This document shows positions 1-9,688 of a stretch of DNA of 64,000 nucleotides, piece by piece. The notes beneath the pieces were generated by a model, which was not told where the DNA came from, did not search any database, and worked only from the letters and a program-made list of their open reading frames with translations. A program made the translations under genes and the position numbers. The DNA lies in contig NZ_JBAJNO010000009.1 in NCBI RefSeq assembly GCF_036880985.1, forward strand, positions 868,001 through 932,000, written 5' to 3'. Each line of letters starts with the position of its first letter. The stretch's first letter is position 1. This DNA comes from Limibacter armeniacum (lineage in GTDB: Bacteria; Bacteroidota; Bacteroidia; Cytophagales; Flammeovirgaceae).

Positions 1-1690
1 CTGTATCTGCATCCACATGTATTGGGTGCCACAGTGAAACTTTTGTCTCATTGTTCACCCAATCTATTACAATACCATTCACATCCTGCCACTTCTCATC
101 TAGCCAAAGGACCTGTACCGATTGGTCTCCATGCTCCAAAGTCCAGATCATTTTTTGGGTGAGAAAACCTGTCAGGGCATGATTGAGATAATATTTTTCA
201 AAATTCTCATACAACCATGACCTCTCCTGTATAAACAAACTGTCAAAGCGGTCACGTTGCGTAGACAGCATATTTTGCAATTGCTTTACGTCTTCCTTCA
301 GCACCTTCAGTTTCTCCTTCAGTTTTTCGTCCTGCTTGACGAAAACCGGTACAGACTTCTGAAGCGCACCATCAGGCTTGACCCATTGCATGGAGACTTT
401 ACCCACTTTTTCGATGCTTACCCTTAAAGTATAATCCTTAAAAGCTTCTTCTTTAACCCAATTCTGTAGACCATAAGTGGGTACTGACAAATCCTCAATC
501 TCCTCCTCTGAAATATTGAGCTTAGCCGCCGCTTCAGTCACATATTTATCAATCAGCGATTGGGTATTGCTTTGCTTTACACGTACTCTCAAACGTGACA
601 GGTGGCTAATGCCTTCTATACCTCTGCTGTTAGCCAGTGTATAAAGGCTTGCATTTCCTACACCTGCTGCGGCTGGACCTACGCCTGGTATTTTCTTATA
701 ACACTTCTCTGCTACAATTGCCAGCAGGTTCAGGGTCTTGCTATCATGAAACTGAACCAGTGACCATACAAGTCCTTTTAAGACTTTTCCATTCTCAGTA
801 TCCAACATGATGTATTGCGGCCAATACTCATTTGTCGAGATATTAGTAGTAGACATATTCGAAACAAAAGTCAACCACTCCTGCATCTGCTTTCTGAAAC
901 GGTCGCGTTTAAACTGACCTACAAGTTCTTTGGCTGTTGTGGAGAACTTTTTTGAAGGGGTTGCACCACTGGAGGTCGCCGCAAGCATAAAAAGCTTATA
1001 CCAAAGTTCTTTCTCATCCGCTTCCAATCCTGACACTACCTGATTGACGGTTTTTCCAAAATCTTCTTTCTCAGACAGGACAAAAGGCTCTATTCCTTCT
1101 TCTTTACCTGATGACAAGAAATCAACTAACCTAACTCTCAATTTCTTCCAATTAGAGCCATATTCTGTCAGCTCTTTCCATGTAAGCATTTCTCTCAGGT
1201 ATGCCTCCAACTCAGGTGTAAGCCCTTCCTCCTTGATCATATGACCAAGTTGCTTTACTGCATGTCCCAAAGGCCAGTAGTTGAAGCCATCTTGCCTAAA
1301 CTGGTTGATCAGTGTTATCCATTGCGATTGTTTAAACACAATTTTAACCTTCATAAGCACCTCGACAAAGCCTTGAGAAAACCAATTAAGGCGGGAATAA
1401 TAATCAGCCTCTCCTTTATGGTGATCTTGTTTCCCAACAAGCTCCCTCAACTTTTCTCGTCTGACTTTAAGATCTACCTCTACTAAACAGGCTTGTATGG
1501 TCAGTGATTGATTGACCATATAAAACACAATTTCTGCCTTTATCTCATCTGTTTCGTTTTTGATCTGCTGGTAGGTAGAAAAGTCCTTAATATAGCGATA
1601 ATCGTCACGTTCAAAATATTCATCGATTAATTGGTTCACTAAATCAATGGTTCTTTGAGATACGCTAGTTGCTTCAATAGCATTATTCAT
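1..1690 (-). CDS. DUF4132 (MolR/YehI-like) protein, N-terminal part, cut by window edge
   Basis: An open frame runs on the minus strand from ATG at 1690 to the left edge, 563 codons with no stop; the C-terminus lies outside. The N-terminal half is helical and unremarkable. A typical DUF4132 stretch follows (KIPGVGPAAAGVGNASLYTL, then NSRGIEGISHLSRLR, then a DLSVPTYGLQ segment), then a lysine-rich coiled-coil-like segment, and near residue 550 the motif VSLWHPIHVDAD, which resembles the LWHP block of DUF4132 proteins. DUF4132 is found in E. coli YehI/MolR-like proteins, whose neighbours there are a MoxR-type AAA ATPase, a VWA protein and a SWIM protein; the biochemical function is not established. 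Such genes, if present here, would lie beyond the left edge. No N-terminal WGR domain is visible. The family call rests on motif memory. Confidence 0.75.
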   Translation of the reverse strand, partial: MNNAIEATSVSQRTIDLVNQLIDEYFERDDYRYIKDFSTYQQIKNETDEIKAEIVFYMVNQSLTIQACLVEVDLKVRREKLRELVGKQDHHKGEADYYSRLNWFSQGFVEVLMKVKIVFKQSQWITLINQFRQDGFNYWPLGHAVKQLGHMIKEEGLTPELEAYLREMLTWKELTEYGSNWKKLRVRLVDFLSSGKEEGIEPFVLSEKEDFGKTVNQVVSGLEADEKELWYKLFMLAATSSGATPSKKFSTTAKELVGQFKRDRFRKQMQEWLTFVSNMSTTNISTNEYWPQYIMLDTENGKVLKGLVWSLVQFHDSKTLNLLAIVAEKCYKKIPGVGPAAAGVGNASLYTLANSRGIEGISHLSRLRVRVKQSNTQSLIDKYVTEAAAKLNISEEEIEDLSVPTYGLQNWVKEEAFKDYTLRVSIEKVGKVSMQWVKPDGALQKSVPVFVKQDEKLKEKLKVLKEDVKQLQNMLSTQRDRFDSLFIQERSWLYENFEKYYLNHALTGFLTQKMIWTLEHGDQSVQVLWLDEKWQDVNGIVIDWVNNETKVSLWHPIHVDADT

Positions 1691-1817
1691 AACACGGTTG
1701 ATATAAGTTATTTGACAAAAAAAATCTGGTTCAATAGACAGTATTACCGATAGTTTTTTCTTTGTGATAGAAACTCAAAAAATTTGCAATAAAAAAGCCT
1801 CTGTAGTTAACACTAAA

Positions 1818-2213
1818 TCATCCTCCTACCAAAGGAGTCAGTTTGATAAAGCTGATACTTGTATGGTCTGTCACCAATACTTCCTCATCCAGCTCATCTG
1901 CCTGCACATCATCTACCAATACAAAAAATCCATTCTGCTGAAATGCCTGTAACGCTATATATAGTTGCTTTTCAGCGTCCACTGGTTTAAAATTTCTCTT
2001 GTTACGGTCAATGTTCAAGCGCTGTTCTACCTCACTAGGCTGTACCAGCCCATTAAATTTTTCAGGTGCTTTTCGGTTATACTCCTCAACTTCAGCCTTT
2101 ACTCTCGCCTCAATAATGTCTTTTACAGTTATCAGTTCATTGGCTACTTGCAAAGTTAATTCATGAAGAATCTTACCTGTTGCTGTCTCGTCTTTGATTG
2201 TAATCGTTTTCAT
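1818..2213 (-). CDS. Small conserved protein next to the DUF4132 gene
   Basis: A 131-residue protein starting MKTITIKDET and ending FIKLTPLVGG. A longer frame begins at 2246, but the start at 2213 is preferred because the preceding 11 residues (MSYQHSLNSPK) look non-coding and the beta-strand-like KTITIKDET is a natural N-terminus. It has an acidic C-terminal region (DDVQADELDEEV) and no membrane segment, so it should be cytoplasmic. It lies 127 bp upstream of the DUF4132 gene on the same strand, and I recall similar proteins with the FNGLVQP segment beside DUF4132 genes in other bacteria. It is probably a partner of that protein. No catalytic motif is seen and the function is unknown. Confidence 0.72.
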   Translation of the reverse strand: MKTITIKDETATGKILHELTLQVANELITVKDIIEARVKAEVEEYNRKAPEKFNGLVQPSEVEQRLNIDRNKRNFKPVDAEKQLYIALQAFQQNGFFVLVDDVQADELDEEVLVTDHTSISFIKLTPLVGG

Positions 2214-2298
2214 TTTGGGACTATTAAGTGAATGTTGATATGACAAATCTAATAAAGGAGACCGTAAATGAAGTGTGGAGTAAAATAGATTTATAAAA

Positions 2299-2332
2299 AA
2301 ACCTTTACCCTCATGCTATTGGGTAAAGGTTT
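2299..2332 (-). terminator. Rho-independent terminator after the 2361-2801 gene
   Basis: Perfect 12-bp inverted repeat AAACCTTTACCC / GGGTAAAGGTTT with a 10-nt loop, followed by a T-run on the minus strand. Confidence 0.85.
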
Positions 2333-2360
2333 AAAAACAGATAAGATCAATATTGGGTTC

Positions 2361-2801
2361 TTATATTTCTTTCTGGACTCCTATATCTTTTTTCAGAAGC
2401 CATCTTTTTGCCTCTTCTTCAGTAGGAAAAAAGTGTGTCAGAAGGTTCATGCTCGCAATTGGTTCATCAAAAATCTGCTCGACAGAAAGTTGGATAACCA
2501 ATTCACTACTGACAGAAAAAGCCGCTTTTTTGACTCCTACCTGTACCATCTTAGCTATGATTTCATTATCAACCCATGACTGCAGTTCTGGAGAAACTGT
2601 AAAGAAGAAGTCAATTGTTCGTACATAAACACAAGATGGTTTCACTTTACGAATATCATTCAGGTACATTTTCAGAGATTCTTTGAATAACTCATCTGTC
2701 AATGTATTTGATGTTTTCTGCCAATATGCTTCCACCATATTATATGCTGGCACATAGAAATCTTTCAAAAATTCATTGGAAGATAATTCTTGTTTCATCA
2801 T
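2361..2801 (-). CDS. SpoIIAA/STAS-like small protein, paralogue 1
   Basis: A 146-residue protein without signal peptide or membrane segment. It shares a C-terminal pattern with the products at 3097-3510 and 58309-58731: an aromatic/W-K/Q motif near residue 28, a KP..VYV..IDF..F segment, then PELQSWVDNE, a G(V/A)KK(A/I)A strand, QLSVEQIF and a final F..EEEAKRWL. The alternating strand/helix layout and the terminal A..WL motif fit the SpoIIAA-like (STAS/SEC14-like) fold common in Bacteroidota, whose members are mostly uncharacterised. It lies 295 bp downstream of its paralogue with its own terminator. The start could equally be the second Met (2798). The fold assignment is moderately sure and the role is unknown. 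Confidence 0.7.
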   Translation of the reverse strand: MMKQELSSNEFLKDFYVPAYNMVEAYWQKTSNTLTDELFKESLKMYLNDIRKVKPSCVYVRTIDFFFTVSPELQSWVDNEIIAKMVQVGVKKAAFSVSSELVIQLSVEQIFDEPIASMNLLTHFFPTEEEAKRWLLKKDIGVQKEI

Positions 2802-3096
2802 AGTTAATTCATTAGGTAAAAAACAAGGAAATCAAACTGAGCACAAACTACTTAATAGACTTTTATATATGGCATTTTGATACAAATAAAAAGTAACATT
2901 TCACCTCTATAAAGCCAAACTGCATACCCTCATTCACAGATGTAAATAAGCATATATAGTACAACTGTATGAAATAGTCTCTATTCCCTACTGAAGTGTA
3001 ATAAAAAATAAACCCGCATGGGGAAAAGGCGCTTTATCTTTCTATCACCCATTCGAAACATTTATAACACATAACGACTAAATATAAACTACACTT

Positions 3097-3510
3097 CTAC
3101 ACTTCCATCAACCATTTGCGAGCCTTTTTCTCGTCTACAAAATAATGTGTTTGCAAGTAAGTTTTTGCCGAAGGGCTATCCATCGTTTGCTCAATAGACA
3201 GTTGCGTGATCAAGTCCGGATTTAAGGTAAAAGCCATCTTTTCTGCACCTGTATCGATCAATACGGAAATCACCTCATTATTTACCCATTGTTGTACTTC
3301 GGGATCAATCACGTAAACAAAATCAGTGGCTTTGACCAAGATGAATCTAGGCTTTGTCGCTGTCACATTTTCAACAAACCCCAGCATTGTTTTTTTGTAA
3401 TCAGCATCCTTCATTCTACGGGTTTCTGGTTTCCATTCGGCTTCCAGTAACCTTAATGATGGATAATAGTAGCACATCAGAAAAGATGTATCAAGCAGCT
3501 TTTTCCTCAT
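3097..3510 (-). CDS. SpoIIAA/STAS-like small protein, paralogue 2
   Basis: A 137-residue cytoplasmic protein homologous to the neighbouring 146-residue protein. It aligns through W.PET...DADYKK, KPRFILVKATDFVYV, PEVQQWVNNEV, GAEKMAF, QLSIEQTMD and the terminal F.DEKKARKWL. Tandem duplication with divergence is the simplest explanation. No phospho-acceptor Ser/Thr motif of a true anti-anti-sigma factor is obvious, and no anti-sigma kinase lies nearby, so a regulatory function cannot be assumed. Confidence 0.7.
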   Translation of the reverse strand: MRKKLLDTSFLMCYYYPSLRLLEAEWKPETRRMKDADYKKTMLGFVENVTATKPRFILVKATDFVYVIDPEVQQWVNNEVISVLIDTGAEKMAFTLNPDLITQLSIEQTMDSPSAKTYLQTHYFVDEKKARKWLMEV

Positions 3511-3620
3511 AATTAGTCACTTGAATGCGTTTTATTGTCTAAACATTAAAGAATTTACACAAAAAAGTATCACTTATTCAAGCCATATCCCTGACTCTTA
3601 TTATCATATGAATAAAAAAA

Positions 3621-3644
3621 ACCACCCTGCTATAGCAGGGTGGT
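3621..3644 (-). terminator. Rho-independent terminator after the 1148-aa gene
   Basis: Perfect palindrome ACCACCCTGCTA/TAGCAGGGTGGT followed on the minus strand by a T-run (3613-3620), 48 bp beyond the stop at 3692. Confidence 0.88.
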
Positions 3645-3691
3645 TACACTAATCGGAACTGTATAAGTAAAATTAAGATATACTACTTTTG

Positions 3692-6600
3692 CTAGAGTCT
3701 TGCTTCCCACTGATCAAAGACGGTGGTATGTTTTGTCAAGGATTCCTTTTCACGGACTGCCTGTAAAAATGCCTGATAAGTATTTTTGGATTTCCCTTTA
3801 GCCTTATCTGCATATTCCAAAAACGCTGCATTAAACTGCTCGACTCTTTCTTCCAAACGGTAAATCAGTACAGGAAGTACTTCGTCTCTCACTTTTCGTT
3901 TCGGATGACCGAAAAATTCCAGTAACTGCGGTGTCATGGACAGATCATCCTGAATCTGCCTGATGCCAAATATGACCAAATTGGCAGGCAAGCTTTCCAT
4001 TAACTCAAATAGGTGGACTTTCGAATAGATATTGTGGTAGTGTTGTGCAAAGCTGTTATCCTCAAAGTCACAGCTCTGATGGATTGCCTGATAGTTTTTA
4101 AGGATAAAATGCATTGCATAGGATTCTCCTGCACCAATTTCAATCAGCAGGTTATAGAACTCTGCAGTGATATCCTTATCCATTCTTCTGGACAGGTCAT
4201 CCCAATGTGACCAATAGTCATACACTCGGTTCATATGCCCAAAGCGCACCAACATATATAAGGCCCGATGTTTCACCTTATCCTCATATGCCCAGATCTG
4301 AGCATCCAGAGAACTTGGAATATAAGCAACGAGCTTAGGCATTAGCTTCTCTTCTATTTCTGTAAAGTCACCAGTATTGAAAAGGTAATCTTTGATCCAC
4401 TCAGCAGCTTCCTCAACTTCTTTCTGAGCCAAGAGGTTTTCTTCCTCATTTCGAGCCCATCCGGGTTTTTCAAAGTTGATTATTCGTTTACAGAAATCGT
4501 CTAGTGCTTCTTGAAGCCTTTCCTCGTTTTCTTGATGGATGAAATCCTCAAATTCCTTTCTTGAGTTAAGCTTGTTAGCTGCCGATATAAACCTTAATCT
4601 TCGATTCATATCCAGATATTGGATAGCACCTTTTAGTGCTGCCTTTTCTTTTTCTTCCTGACGTTTCCACAAACCCGGTTGATCCTCATCTATCTTATCA
4701 TAATAGGCATAAGCTTCCTCCAATGTATGCAAACGATCAATGGCAGCCTGCTCTGGATCTGTATAATGGTCTATTTTCTTTTGTAAAAAGACAATCTCCC
4801 AAGCTTTTACCTGACTCAATGGAACTCCAAGTTTATCCATAAGCTCGATAAAATCATTCAGGTTCATCGGATCGATTAACTTCTGGTCATTATGAAAATT
4901 CTTATAAACCAAATCCAATGCTTTTACTGGATCCACAGACACCAACAGGTTGAAAACCTTCTTTAGTGACGGTTCAAAACTCATAGGCAATCCTCTGGCT
5001 CCATAAGCAGCAGCAGCCAGTAGCATCCCTATATTTTCAGAACGTCGGAAAAGGTGAACATAAGGAGTTCCCTTATGGTTTTCTTCAGTAGCAAAAAGAT
5101 CCTGCAAGATCGCCTCCACCTCTTCCAAAGGCATTGGTGCTGCCTGCTTCTTGGCAGCCTCAAATATTTGAAGTTCTTCCTCTGTCAAGGCAGCAGGTCC
5201 TCCCTGCATCAATTTCATTATGATCTCTCTTGGGGGTGGTGTTGCTTGCTTCCCGATACAGTATTCTTTTACTGCTTTGACCTTGGCTTCCAACACCTCT
5301 ACATCCGAGACTTCACTAGCCCCTCTATAGCGTGAGTACTCCAACATTTCATACATCAAGGTATCCCAAAAGTGATTGGCAAAGAAATCCACCAATACCT
5401 GCAGGTTTTCGTCAGGTCTAAGTCCTCCCTCCTTATTGCAAACATAAGCGACGGAGAGCAATTGGCTACCGTATACCACAGAACGGTCGGTTACTTTTGG
5501 CAATACAGCCAGCATACTCTCATCCATATACTCACGATGATATTCTTTCGCATTGTCCAACACCTCTTTCCAAACAGTAGGATCTTGCTTATAGAGCAGA
5601 TAAATCCTGTCCAAAGAATTGAGAGGCATGTGTTCTATAAAAAACGATGAAATTAAAGATGCCACCTTCTTCGCAAGCACCTCTTTATTGTCAACCTTAT
5701 ATCGCTCTTGCAGGTCCTCCATGTTGCACAGCTCATAGGTATCTACAATCGCTTCTATTGTATCATCATCAAGTAGCTCTTTCCCTCCCAAATGAAAGAA
5801 TACATCCACAACTCTCAATGCTATTTCCTTATTCGGAGATGGTTTATAGCTTTTACCACCAATAGCATTAACAACGTATTCATCGTCATCATCATCACTA
5901 TATTCATCAAAGTAGTAGCGCAATATAGGCTCCAACTCACTGCCCATATATTTCAAGCGTGGCAGGATTTTCAATCCTCTATCTTCAGCAAGTGACAGTA
6001 GTTCGGCTGGTACTATTGTATCCAGTACTTCAGGGTTTTCTCCATGCTGAACATATGCCCAAATCTCCTCCCCATTATCAAACCCATTAATAAGGAAATC
6101 CTTATTTACAGCATATTCACCACCCTGCTCTTCTTCATGGTCCACTAAATCGTCCCAAACATCTATTGCACTTTTTTCATTTTTCTGGAAAAAATAAGCT
6201 GAAGGTGAAACTCCTTCAAGGACACTGTTGACCTTGCTACGCAGTTGTGAAATTGTTCCCGCATAAGTGTTATGAACAAAGACCTCCTTTTCCATCTCTT
6301 CCTCAGTCATGGATGGCAAAATGCTGCTCATGATCAGTTCCACAATATGCCTACCTTCGTCATCCTCCTTCTCAATAGGGAATAAACGGACATGTTCCAC
6401 TACCTCATCACAGAAATACACAAAATCGTCAGGGTTTTCCTGAAAATGGTCATGCAATTCACAATCCCCATTATAGTCATTCTTCGCTACCCGTTCGATC
6501 TGCTCATCATTATATGAGTTGGCTATAGCCTTCAGTATGTGCTGGCCATATCCCTGCTTTTTCTTCAAAGCCTTCAGGTAATTGAAAACATAATCAGCAT

Positions 6601-7138
6601 GTTCAGAGTCCCAGTAAGGAGTAATATATTGTCCTATCAAGTAAGTGTACTCAGGATAAAACAAGGCTAGTGTATAAATGATATCCAAACCAAATACGTG
6701 GCAATCATCAATCCACAGGGAATCTGTATCATTTTTATCAATTGAAAATGCTACAATCGCCTCTGCAATCTCCACCACTAATTGCTTTAACTCAGGGTGC
6801 TCCAACGCTGCTACAAACACAACCGCTTCCGCAAAGCGGGGATCATTAACCCAAACCTCTTTCCGTGATTTTTTAAAAGAAAATGCACCTTCCCCATTTG
6901 CCAAAACAGCTTCAACCATTTCAGGGTTGACCACATCGCCATAATCAAAATATCGAGGCTCACCATTTTCTTCTGCATAAAATAGAGGAGTATATTTTTC
7001 CTCAAAATCCAAGTTCTCTACATCAAAACCTATCTTGAGTGCTGAGTTTCTTAATTTTGATAAAAATGTTTCAAGTGCTTGCTGCAAAGAGTCTTTGCTC
7101 TGTAAGTCAACTACAATCAGATCAGATTTTTCCTTCAT
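3692..7138 (-). CDS. Large (1148 aa) acidic cytoplasmic protein of unknown function
   Basis: A single uninterrupted frame of 1148 codons starting MKEKSDLIVVDLQ. No signal peptide, membrane segment, Walker motif or recognisable catalytic motif is visible. Composition is strongly acidic, with an EYSDDDDDEYV stretch near residue 415 and very many Glu/Asp/Leu-rich helices, which suggests an alpha-helical scaffold, perhaps HEAT/ARM-like. The N-terminal 80 residues look more globular (LFYAEENGEPRYFDYGDV). It is read in the same direction as the SpoIIAA-like pair and the DUF4132 gene and has its own terminator. I do not recognise the family. An alternative is that it is a far relative of the helical N-terminal region of DUF4132 proteins, which profile comparison could test. 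Confidence 0.8.
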   Translation of the reverse strand: MKEKSDLIVVDLQSKDSLQQALETFLSKLRNSALKIGFDVENLDFEEKYTPLFYAEENGEPRYFDYGDVVNPEMVEAVLANGEGAFSFKKSRKEVWVNDPRFAEAVVFVAALEHPELKQLVVEIAEAIVAFSIDKNDTDSLWIDDCHVFGLDIIYTLALFYPEYTYLIGQYITPYWDSEHADYVFNYLKALKKKQGYGQHILKAIANSYNDEQIERVAKNDYNGDCELHDHFQENPDDFVYFCDEVVEHVRLFPIEKEDDEGRHIVELIMSSILPSMTEEEMEKEVFVHNTYAGTISQLRSKVNSVLEGVSPSAYFFQKNEKSAIDVWDDLVDHEEEQGGEYAVNKDFLINGFDNGEEIWAYVQHGENPEVLDTIVPAELLSLAEDRGLKILPRLKYMGSELEPILRYYFDEYSDDDDDEYVVNAIGGKSYKPSPNKEIALRVVDVFFHLGGKELLDDDTIEAIVDTYELCNMEDLQERYKVDNKEVLAKKVASLISSFFIEHMPLNSLDRIYLLYKQDPTVWKEVLDNAKEYHREYMDESMLAVLPKVTDRSVVYGSQLLSVAYVCNKEGGLRPDENLQVLVDFFANHFWDTLMYEMLEYSRYRGASEVSDVEVLEAKVKAVKEYCIGKQATPPPREIIMKLMQGGPAALTEEELQIFEAAKKQAAPMPLEEVEAILQDLFATEENHKGTPYVHLFRRSENIGMLLAAAAYGARGLPMSFEPSLKKVFNLLVSVDPVKALDLVYKNFHNDQKLIDPMNLNDFIELMDKLGVPLSQVKAWEIVFLQKKIDHYTDPEQAAIDRLHTLEEAYAYYDKIDEDQPGLWKRQEEKEKAALKGAIQYLDMNRRLRFISAANKLNSRKEFEDFIHQENEERLQEALDDFCKRIINFEKPGWARNEEENLLAQKEVEEAAEWIKDYLFNTGDFTEIEEKLMPKLVAYIPSSLDAQIWAYEDKVKHRALYMLVRFGHMNRVYDYWSHWDDLSRRMDKDITAEFYNLLIEIGAGESYAMHFILKNYQAIHQSCDFEDNSFAQHYHNIYSKVHLFELMESLPANLVIFGIRQIQDDLSMTPQLLEFFGHPKRKVRDEVLPVLIYRLEERVEQFNAAFLEYADKAKGKSKNTYQAFLQAVREKESLTKHTTVFDQWEARL

Positions 7139-7597
7139 CTTAGATTAAAAAAATTAAGGGTGAAAGTTTATAATCGAGGAGCTAAACAAGTAGTACAATT
7201 GATGGCAAAAAGCTAAGAAACATAGGTTTCTTACAGGAAAGATGATTGCTTACCATAGGCTTTAGAATACCAAAGACTAATAAAAAAGTAGTCCCTCAAA
7301 AGATAAAAAAACACCTCCATTAATTATGGTTTCAGTTCTTGTTGCAAAAGTGCAAAACCGAGTGATTTGAATTTCGGTCACCACTAATATGCCAACAAAC
7401 TTACTAACGAAATGACTAAGCCTTCAGGAAAAAAATGTGAATATCTGTTACTAAAAAAACGACTAGCATTACACCTGAGTCACCATTTCAAGATAACACC
7501 ATAACTGTCAACAGCTAACAAAACCAATGTCTCAACACCAAAAAGTTTTCACAAAAAAAAGTCTCCCATTTACGAGAGACTTTCTTTTAAAACAGGT
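7139..7597. other. Non-coding gap with a terminator
   Basis: Apart from the hairpin at 7558-7583, nothing recognisable is seen. The AT-rich part next to 7139 must hold the promoter of the 1148-residue gene. Confidence 0.6.
7558..7583 (-). terminator. Rho-independent terminator
   Basis: Inverted repeat AAAGTCTC / GAGACTTT with a 10-nt loop, followed by a T-run on the minus strand (complement of 7552-7560). It lies 15 bp past the stop of the T9SS-type protein. Confidence 0.82.
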
Positions 7598-9136
7598 TTA
7601 GTATTTCATTAACTTCAACGTTTCTTGTTTACTTTTTGAAATGACCTGTAAGATTAGCATATCTGAGGTTACCTTTTCAATATCAATGGTAAGCAACGTT
7701 GAACCTACATCCACTTGCTTTTCTTCTGCATAATGGACCACACCGTTCATTCCTACAAGCTTAAATATTACGCTTTGTGCTATAGGACTGTGAACTTGCA
7801 GTTTCAGCTTATTGGTTGCTATTGGGTTACCACTTAAATTCTGAACCGTAAAATCTCCCTCAGACTGATCCCTTACAATCAATGGAAAATATTCAAACCT
7901 TCCGTTGTAGTCCACCTGCTTCAAACGGTAATAGGTTGTTAGTCCTTGGAAAGGAGCTTCATCCAAAAATTCATAATCCACTCTTGACTCACTAAATCCG
8001 TACCCTTGAACAGTACCAATTCGTTCATAGTTTTTACCATCCGAAGACCGCTCTATTTCAAAATGGCTATTACTGATCTCAAATGCTGTTGCCCAATAAA
8101 GTAGTGTACCATCTGATTGGTTCTTGGTAGAGAAAAAGATTAAATCTACAGGAAGTGGAGCATATGCCATACCTGAGACAGCTTCACCGGAGGCTATACT
8201 AACTTCACATGGTACACAACCACTTCCTCCGCCAGCTTCAACACTTGCTCCTCCATTTCCAATTAATGTTAGAGAAATGATATAGTATCTGGTATCAGGA
8301 TCTCCAATATTATTGTCGGTAAAAGTAATGGCTCCAGCTGCTATTTGGTTAAGACTTAAACTAGTAGTGATTACATCATAAGTACTGCCATTATCTGGAT
8401 CATAAATATCAATATTGTTGGTACCATGAATAGCCACTGCATCAACACTAAAATTTGTAATATCATTGATACCTGTCGCATTCCAAGAAAAATTCACAGA
8501 ACTAGAACCTGAACGTTCTGCAGCAAAGTTTTTTAGAATTGAAATACCTTCTTTATTTCGACCACCAGCACATGCTATATCATCAAACTCACTAGACCAA
8601 GCTGTATAATCAGAACTTCCAATAGCAGCTAAACTCCAATCAATGCTTTCCAACTCGCTCTCAATAAAGAAAAAAGCCCCTATCGACCCAAATAACCAAT
8701 GTTTTGCATCATTCACCAAACCCACTCCCACTCTAGGACAACCATTGGTATCGTACTCAACCACAAGCTCCGCAATATAACTTAAGGCTATTCCAGCATA
8801 ATTATTAACTTCCAGTGTACCTGTTGCAGAGATCACGAAATTTGTTGGCACCATATCATTCCTCAAATCCCAGATATCTAAAAAAATTAAATTTCCAGAT
8901 GGGGAATCAATCGTACCATCTAAAATCACATTAATTTCCGAACAGCCATTTGCCTCAAGTTGAGCAATTTCATCTGAAACATCTGGCCAAGTACCATTAA
9001 AATTCCCAGTAATATGGATATCACATCCATCAATTGTTCCATCTTGCGCATAAGTGTTTAAAGGAAACACTAAAAAAAATCCACCCATTACTACTACTGT
9101 AGTAATAGTTAAAACATTAAGCAGGAAGTTTCGCAT
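7598..9136 (-). CDS. Secreted T9SS-type protein with C-terminal sorting domain
   Basis: The frame extends to 9175, but the Met at 9136 (MRNFLLNVLTITTVVV) begins a normal Sec signal peptide ending at NTYAQ, so 9136 is preferred (512 residues). The middle 300 residues are beta-rich and Asn/Gly/Ser-rich, as in extracellular Bacteroidota proteins. A conserved module follows: PVDLIFFSTK, LLYWATAFE, SHFEIERSSDGK, YYRLKQVDYNGR. The last ~70 residues resemble the T9SS type A sorting domain, so export through the outer membrane by the type IX system is expected. Its C-terminal half matches that of the protein at 23572-24717, while the N-terminal regions differ. Substrate or adhesion target is unknown. 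Confidence 0.8.
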   Translation of the reverse strand: MRNFLLNVLTITTVVVMGGFFLVFPLNTYAQDGTIDGCDIHITGNFNGTWPDVSDEIAQLEANGCSEINVILDGTIDSPSGNLIFLDIWDLRNDMVPTNFVISATGTLEVNNYAGIALSYIAELVVEYDTNGCPRVGVGLVNDAKHWLFGSIGAFFFIESELESIDWSLAAIGSSDYTAWSSEFDDIACAGGRNKEGISILKNFAAERSGSSSVNFSWNATGINDITNFSVDAVAIHGTNNIDIYDPDNGSTYDVITTSLSLNQIAAGAITFTDNNIGDPDTRYYIISLTLIGNGGASVEAGGGSGCVPCEVSIASGEAVSGMAYAPLPVDLIFFSTKNQSDGTLLYWATAFEISNSHFEIERSSDGKNYERIGTVQGYGFSESRVDYEFLDEAPFQGLTTYYRLKQVDYNGRFEYFPLIVRDQSEGDFTVQNLSGNPIATNKLKLQVHSPIAQSVIFKLVGMNGVVHYAEEKQVDVGSTLLTIDIEKVTSDMLILQVISKSKQETLKLMKY

Positions 9137-9688
9137 GTTAGTGTCAGGTTTTCGTAATATCTCAAAGAGATACATGTAGTTTTAAAAAGTAAATTACTAA
9201 ATCATTCATCATCATTACACAAGTATAATATCAGTAAAAAGTAAAATTATTCTCAAATAAATGAATGAACACTCACGAAAATCCCCTAATTAAGTTGACC
9301 AATGTCATTTTTTTTCAATGAAACTGATAAACAAGACTATAAATCAACCAAACCAATGTCATTACTCAGCTTAAACTATATAATACACAAGCCTATAACA
9401 TATTATAAGAGTAATACTAAAGCCTAAAAAGTAAAATAGATCAATGTTTAAATTTTGATGTTTAAACACTCCAATTACACGCTACAAAACAAGCACGACA
9501 CCTCTAAAAAAAGAGTAAATGCTTTGTTTACACTTTACTCAAAAAAGCACAAACAAAAACCCCTTCAGTATAACTAAAGGGGTTTTCCAGAAACCTATTA
9601 AACTAACTAATCGGAATAACAGTTTTAGGAAAACTGTCTAGCGATTATTCTTTTGCCATAGTATGCTAGTTTTTCCAGCATCTATTTT
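9137..9688. other. Non-coding gap with a terminator
   Basis: About 550 bp of AT-rich sequence. It contains the hairpin at 9556-9586 that ends the efflux operon. The remainder is presumably the promoter region of the T9SS protein; no other structure was seen. Confidence 0.6.
9556..9586 (-). terminator. Terminator of the efflux operon
   Basis: Inverted repeat AAAACCCCTT / AAGGGGTTTT with an 11-nt loop; a U-rich tail follows on the minus strand. Confidence 0.8.
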
